A stretch of 64,000 nt of DNA, taken from positions 14,831,467 to 14,895,466 of the forward strand of contig OY986436.1 in the NCBI GenBank assembly GCA_963920525.1. The letters are read 5' to 3'. The DNA is from Dichetophora obliterata. Its lineage: Eukaryota > Arthropoda > Insecta > Diptera > Sciomyzidae. The position numbers and the translations under genes are program-made. The notes below the pieces were generated by a model. The model was not told the origin of the DNA, ran no database searches, and worked only from the letters and a program-made list of their open reading frames with translations. Every line of letters begins with the position of its first letter. Position 1 is the stretch's first letter. Positions 58,091 through 64,000 of this stretch are shown piece after piece.

Positions 58091-58902
58091 ACCAAAGCGA
58101 TTCACGTCAAACATTTCTGTTATTCTAATATGCCGTACATCTAAGAGCAGCCTAGTCGGGCCATGTCTAAGCCACTTCTCCTCGAAAGAAACCCATCCAG
58201 CACCGCACCACATCGAATCACTGAACTTTACCGAATCTACATGAATCCGAACCCGAATACGAGAACGCTACAGGCAGAGACAACCCTCAACCGCACATAT
58301 TTTGTATTGGCACATTTTATTGTGTATTATAATAAAATGACATAGTAGTAAAAAACTTGTACTTATAGAAAGAGAAATACATATCATAATTCCGTACATT
58401 AAAAGTACCTGTTTAGAATAAAAGCAAACAGCATTGTAATCACTTTATAAAACCAGCTAGTCTTTTATTTATTTTGGCCAAAATTTTAGGGTCTTTTGTC
58501 TGACCCTGGAGCGACTGAGCATGGCTCTGTGAAATAAAGCCCCAGGAAATAAAGCCCCAAAACAAAAACAAAATAAGGCCCCAACCATGGGGCTTTACTT
58601 CATTATGAAATAACACCCCGCGAAATAAAGCCCCAATTCGACGAAATAAAGCCCCAACCGAAAATGAAATATGGCCCCAAAAAACGACCAAATTTTTTTA
58701 ATGTGAAATAAAATGAACAAAAAATATTTACTTTTTAAAAGGTTTAAATCTATGATCTATTAAATGGGATATCAATAAATTAAATCCTTTGAGTATTTTA
58801 AGATATACGAAGTATTTCGTGGCTCCAAATGTGAAAATTTGTTTTTCTATATATGAATATATATATGTTGCTCGAAGTCCAAATTAATTCTCTTTTTAAT
58901 AG

Positions 58903-58939
58903 GCTGCCTTCGGCCGCTGCTCAGGGATTACAACCCTCA
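58903..58939 (+). other. GC-rich stretch with exon-like borders
   Basis: 37 nt following TTCTCTTTTTAATAG and followed by GTAAGT. GC-rich (CTTCGGCCGCTGCTCAGG) inside very AT-rich DNA. It lies within the 4.5-kb TIR element, so it might be an exon remnant of its coding gene. No protein can be named. Confidence 0.2.
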
Positions 58940-60195
58940 GTAAGTCAAACACCGGCTACGCTGTCTACATTACTTCTGGATATAATTCTCTTTATAATGA
59001 AACATGAACATAATTTGTGTAAGCAGTGCATAATACGTAAAATAATATATCTTCAAAAGTAATTCATGGATTTTTATAATAAATGGTTCGTTAAATAGGT
59101 AAGAGAATAGCCTTTCTTTTGATACCCACACTTATTAGTTTTGTATGAAAATAAAAAGTTATCGCAAGTTTTTCAGGCCAATTTTTACAATTTTAGAACC
59201 CTATAACTTCCAAACCACTTAAACCTCTTAAAACGGAATCAAGCCCTAATATAAAGGAAATTGCACCCCAAAATTTATGAAGAATGACTTCACAATAAAT
59301 TAGAAAAACACCCTTTAATTGCTATTATTTTTATTCGTAAACATGAATGAATTAATATCTTCAAGCATTCATTAATCTTATTAAGAATTTGTAAAAACGT
59401 TTGTATTCTCCTGTACGAAATATTTTTATAAATTTGTAATCCAAACCGTTTGAGCTTAGTTGATATAATTATAGTTTTGTAAATCTCTCTAAATTTACAA
59501 ATATGTAGTTATAAAGAAAACTTTGTTAGTTCTCTTATATCTCGTACCTAAAGTTTAATTTCAATAGAGTTAAATTTATTTAAAGAGTTGTTTTCCTACT
59601 CGTAAGAGATATTGTGGAGTGCGAACGTCGCAAAATTTTTCGACGAAAGGTTTACTCTTGCTTTACAGGTCTCTTGCCGGCATTCATATTTTGTTATAGT
59701 TTTATAAGTGGATTTTTTTCTATATATCATTTTTTGATCGAGGACATAGATAAGTTCACTGGTCCTTCTTTTATCATGAAATTTTTCAATGTATTTTATT
59801 TTTTAATTTTTTATTATGTCCTCACTAAGTGGCAAGAATATCAAAACTTAACATATTTTTAAAATTTTTCAATTGAGAAATTTTTAATTGATTTTAAATA
59901 ACAAAAATCGAAAACTTGTTATAACAACCGTATCCAAGTCTGACCCTCAAGGAATTTTGAAATTTTTGGTGGCCTATTTTACTAATTATAGTAGAATAAA
60001 ACCCTAGTTTAAAAAATTAAATAAGGCCACAAAAATCGAAATAACACTCCAAATATTCATGCTTTTAATTCCCAATATAATTTTTGGGTCCTTATTTCAT
60101 TTTACTCTTGGGGCCTTATTTCATTATGAAATAAAGCCCCATTTTTCAAAAATGAAATAAAGCCCCAAAATAGGAAATAACATCCCTGTTCAGAG

Positions 60196-62900
60196 AGCTG
60201 TTCAGAGCACAAGTGGCGTAAGTCCATTTTTTAGGGAAATTTAGTTAAGTACGTAGAAGTGAAGAGAAAAATGTACCCTATTTATGAGTACGGGCTACAA
60301 ACTCCTAGCTTACGTAATCTCTGAATAAAATGCAACACTTTGTTATTGCTCTGACAAATACCATTATTTTTTCAGAGCACAAGTGGCGTAATTCCATTTT
60401 TGGTAGCTTTGAGAAAAACCGAACATTTAGAAAAGTTCTTAAGATAAATTCCAAGTATGAAGAACTCAGTTTTGCTTATAAGCTTGGTCAAGAGCATAAT
60501 TCGAGCTATCCATATCGTAAAATATAAACTAAATAATGCACCAAAATAATGCAGAATATTGCATATTAGTAAAAACATTTGAATTTGCGCCACTGAAAAT
60601 ATTTTAAATTTCTCGTTTCTGCTGTAGGAATCTAAAAGGAGATTTTTCAAGAATTTTTTGATGACGAATGGCAGCATTTTTGCCTAGAAGTTGAACAAAA
60701 CTACCCTTAGCGATTATTAAGGGAGATATAAAATGAATGGACTTACGCCACTTATCCTCTGAAAATTTTGTAAAATTTCTCTTTTCCGCTGTAAGCATGC
60801 AATGGAAAATATTTTTAAGAATTTTTCATGAGGAATGACAGCATTTTTACATAGAAATTGGACAAAACTACCCATTAGCGATTATCTTCATTATTAAGGA
60901 AGATATAAAATGAATGGACTTACGCCACTTGTCCTCTGAAATTTTTTAAAAATTTCTCCTTTTCGCTGTAAAAATGTAATGGACAATATTTTTAAGAATT
61001 TTTTGATGAGGAATAACATTATTTTTACATAGAAATTGGACAAAACTACCCATTAGCGATTATCTTCATTATTAAGGGAGATACAAAATGAATGGACTTA
61101 CGCCACTTGTCCTCTGAAAATTTTTTACAATTCCTCCTTTCCGCTGTAAAAATGTAATGGACAATATTTTTAAAAATTTTTTGATGAGGAATGACATAAT
61201 TTTTACAGAGAAATTAGACAAAACTACCCATTAGCGATTACCTTCATTATTAAGGGATATATAAAATGAATGGACTTACGCCACTTGTCCTCTGAAAATT
61301 CTTTAAAATTCTTCCTTTCCGCTGTAAAAATGTAATGGGAAATATTTTTAAAAATTTTTTGATGAGGAATGACAGTATTTTTACATAGAAGTGGGACAAA
61401 ACCATCCCTTAGCGATTGTTTTTTTTTATTATAAAGGGAGTTTTGATGTATACCTTTTCGAAAATTTACCATTGAAATAAATTTAGTAAATATTTAAATA
61501 CTAAATTTAGTCAATCCTTACCAAAAAATTCTTAAAAATATTGTCCATTACATTTTCACAGCGGAAAGGAGAAATTTTAAAGAATTTTCAGAGGACAAGT
61601 GGCGTAAGTCCATTCATTTTATATCTCCCTTAATAATGAAGATAGTCGCTAATGGGTAGTTTTGTCCAACTTCTATGTAAAAATGCTGTTATTCCTCATC
61701 AAAAAATTCTCAAAAATATTGTCCATTACATTTTTACAGCAGAAAGGAGGAATTTTAAGATATTTTCAGAGGACAAGTTCCGTAAGTCCATTCATTTTAT
61801 ATATCCCTTAATAATAAAGATAATTGCTAATGGGTAGTTTTGTCCAATTTTAATGTAAAAATTATGTCATTCCTCATCAAAAAATTCTTAAAAATATTGT
61901 CCATTACATTTTTACAGCGGAAAGGAGAAATTTGAAAAAATTTTCAGAGGACAAGTGGCGTAAGTCCATTCATTTTATATCTCCCTTAATAATGGAGATA
62001 ATCGCTAAGGGGTGGTTTTGTCCGACTTGTAGGTAAAAATGCTGCCACTTCACATCAAAAAATTCTTAAAAATATTATCCATTACATTTTCACAGCGGAA
62101 AAGAGAAATTTTAAAAAATTTTCAGAGGACAAGTGGTGTAAGTCCATTCATTTTATATCCTTTTTAGCCTTAATAATGAAGATAATCGCTAATGGGTAGT
62201 TTTGTCCAATTTCTATGTAAAAATTATGTCATTCCTCATCAAAAAATTCTTAAAAATATTTTCCATTACATTTTTACAGCGGAAAGGAGAAATTTTAAAA
62301 AATTTTCAGAGGACAAGTGGCGTAAGTCCATTCATTTTATATCTCCCTTAATAATGAAGATAATCGCTAATGGGTAGTTTTGTCCAACTTCTATGTAAAA
62401 ATGCTCTTATTCCTCATCAAAAAATTCTTAAAAATATTTTAAGAATTGTTACAAAAATTTTTACAGCGGAAAGGAGGAATTTTAAAAAATTTTCAGAGGA
62501 CAAGTGGCGTAAGTCCATTCATTTTATATCTCCCTTAATAATGGAGATAATCGCTAAGGAGTGGTTTTGTCCAACTTCTAGGTAAAAATGCGGCCATTCC
62601 TTATCAAAATATTCTTGAAAAATATCTTCTATTAGATTTCTACAGCGGAAACGAGAAACTTAAAAAAATTTCAGTGGCGCAAGTCCACATGTTTCTACTA
62701 ATATGCAATATTCTGCATCATAATTGTGTACTATTTACTTTATTTTGTACCTTATGGATAGCTACATTTATGCTCTTGACCTAGCTTATAAGCAAAACTG
62801 AGTTCTTTATACTTGGAATTTATTATAAGAATTTTTCTAAATGTTCAATTATCTCAAAACTACCAAAAATGAACTTACGCCACTTGTGCTCTGAACAGCT
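60196..62900. repeat. Giant palindrome of about 178-bp tandem units (foldback array)
   Basis: AGCTGTTCAGAGCACAAGTG at 60,196 pairs with its complement ending at 62,900. Inside, the phrase GAATGGACTTACGCCACTTG repeats about every 178 bp in one orientation (about 60,736, 60,912, 61,089 and 61,267). Its complement CAAGTGGCGTAAGTCCATTC repeats about every 182 bp in the other (about 61,596, 61,950, 62,132, 62,317 and 62,500, with a variant at 61,777). The switch point is an AT-rich centre near 61,440-61,540. Units share GGAGATATAAAATGAATGG and CCGCTGTAAAAATGTAATGG. The roughly 60-80-codon frames on both strands are translations of this repeat. Confidence 0.9.
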
Positions 62901-63163
62901 CATTTGTGTTGGCGTTTTTTATAGAAATATTTGGGGCCTTATTTCATTTGTAGTTTGGGGCCTTATTTCCTGGGGCCTTATTTCATAGAGCCGCTGAGCA
63001 TACCTTAGCCTTTAAAGAAAACCACCTTACATAGTGTTTAGATTAAATTTATATAAGATTTCCTACAGTTTTTAAAAAAACAAAACATTATTGAATGTCC
63101 TTTCACAATAATTGTAAATTTTGAAAACTTTATCGCAAATACACCACACCGTGAATACCCCTA

Positions 63164-64000
63164 ATGTATTTCAATAAGTTCCGAATATAAAAAACACGTT
63201 TGTCAAGCTTTAGTGTAACAAAAAAATAAAGGAATGGGTTAAGGTTACTCAATCTTATAAAGCGCAACGTTTAGGCGGAATTGTGACACTATTCTATTTT
63301 TCCACATGTTTCGACTGCGCCGTTTTGGTTGCAGATTCCAATTTTTTCCAATCGGGACAAATTCTCGAGATATTGGCGATTAAAACTTAGTTAATTTTAT
63401 AACCTATTTTAGCTTTATTTTTCGGAAAAAAACAACGAAATCTCTTTTGAAAAAACATTATTTATTCCTTGTAATTTGAAACTTTAACAGTAATCACAGT
63501 CCATTTTCAGGCGCATAAAACTGGTTAAATTAAATTTTTTACCTATTTTTCGCAATTTCGTTATTTTTTTCTCAAAAATAGTGCTCATACCCGATGTTTT
63601 TCATATATACAGTGATGTGCGATGAAATAGAGCCACGCACTTGCTGATGATATTACTTAAATAAATTTTTTTTGTACAAAATTAGTATGCTGTTAACCAA
63701 CTGTAGTTTAAAGACCAGTTGTTGAATGGATATTGTACAATGGAATTGTTGAGTCCATTTGCGTTTTTATTTTTTGCAAATTTGTGAAACTGTGATATTG
63801 TTGCATTAAAAGTGTGCGTTACTATTTTAACCAAACTAATTAAAAATTTTTAATTTAAAAAGATATTTTTTAATAAAATTTTACTACAGAATGTGATTAA
63901 GAGGTCTCAGTTTCATAATTTTTAAAGAAATTTTAGTGTTTCAAACAATAAGGTCTAAAAATGGGAAGAGCCAAGCACTGCAGTCCTGAAAATGCAACAA
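63164..64000. other. No gene seen
   Basis: AT-rich to the end of the window. No supportable exon or repeat end. Confidence 0.4.

Larger units (their letters stand above)
58523..62993. mobile_element. 4.5-kb TIR element with GGGGCCTTATTTC repeats, hosting a giant palindrome
   Basis: The left end is GGCTCTGTGAAATAAAGCCC and the right end (reverse complement) GGCTCTATGAAATAAGGCCC; the inverted repeat continues through a second GGAAATAA(A/G)GCCCC. A perfect 8-bp duplication CTGAGCAT flanks it (58,515-58,522 and 62,994-63,001). The word GGGGC(C/T)TTATTTCAT is repeated at both ends and again at about 60,100-60,175. The superfamily is unclear; an 8-bp TSD fits hAT or P-like groups. A palindromic array at 60196-62900 sits inside. 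No transposase was recognised. Confidence 0.85.
56720..63161. mobile_element. Outermost TIR element of a nested stack (GGGTATTCAC ends)
   Basis: The left end is GGGTTATTCACGATGTGGTG and the right end (reverse complement) GGGGTATTCACGGTGTGGTG, agreeing at 25 of the first 27 bases, with TA on both sides (56,718-56,719 and 63,162-63,163). Its ends resemble the MITE at 13381. The present 6.4-kb span holds at least two later insertions (57110-57520 and 58523-62993). Without them it would be about 1.5 kb. It is possible that the two ends belong to separate elements. Confidence 0.6.

Noticed and set aside
57844..58213. Minus-strand frames rich in DRPTEAD
   Set aside because: Translation of the CGGT minisatellite.
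60372..62585. Several 60-100-codon frames with similar protein sequences (SFVQLLCKN..., KWRKSIHFI...)
   Set aside because: They are translations of the 178-bp unit on both strands. There is no start context or domain, and their similarity comes from DNA repeat homogeneity.

Overview
The window is nuclear DNA of an insect, most likely a brachyceran (higher) fly. It is AT-rich and gene-poor. It carries an immunoglobulin exon of the DIP/lachesin type, two intronless neprilysin-like (M13) peptidase genes of the kind expanded in flies, tRNA-derived SINEs, a Jockey/CR1-type LINE and many short inverted-repeat transposons. No bacterial operons, rRNA genes, CRISPR arrays or convincing stand-alone tRNA genes were seen.

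Layout. 1-300: one exon (minus strand) of a cell-surface Ig protein; its other exons lie outside the window. 1,047-8,500: a stack of non-autonomous elements: two copies of a 3-bp-TSD MITE, a piggyBac-like element, a hAT-like element holding a second element that holds a SINE, and foldback elements, one of them split by another SINE. 9,700-18,200: a small broken ORF, a foldback-type hAT element with a perfect 8-bp duplication, several MITEs, and a hAT transposase C-terminal remnant. 19,074-22,130: a hAT element nested in another hAT element, then dispersed foldback-family pieces. 22,743-24,776: first M13 peptidase gene (+). 25,030-25,730: a tandem repeat of about 190 bp. 26,128-27,638: a palindromic foldback element cut by a third SINE. 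32,000-34,100: GC-richer islands with two possible micro-exons. 34,576-36,621: second M13 peptidase gene (-), convergent with the first. 41,315-45,289: 5'-truncated LINE on the minus strand. 46,360-48,197 and 49,591-51,535: two further TIR elements. 56,720-63,161: nested transposons ending in a very large palindrome built from roughly 178-bp units.

The two peptidases are paralogues. Both keep the zinc site (HExxH plus a downstream Glu), the second His/Arg pair and the terminal CRLW, and both have a likely secretion signal. Both have lost the usual Asn-Ala substrate-binding pair. Apart from these genes and the Ig exon, nearly all recognisable structure in the window is mobile DNA, much of it nested, and all three copies of one SINE family sit inside inverted-repeat elements.
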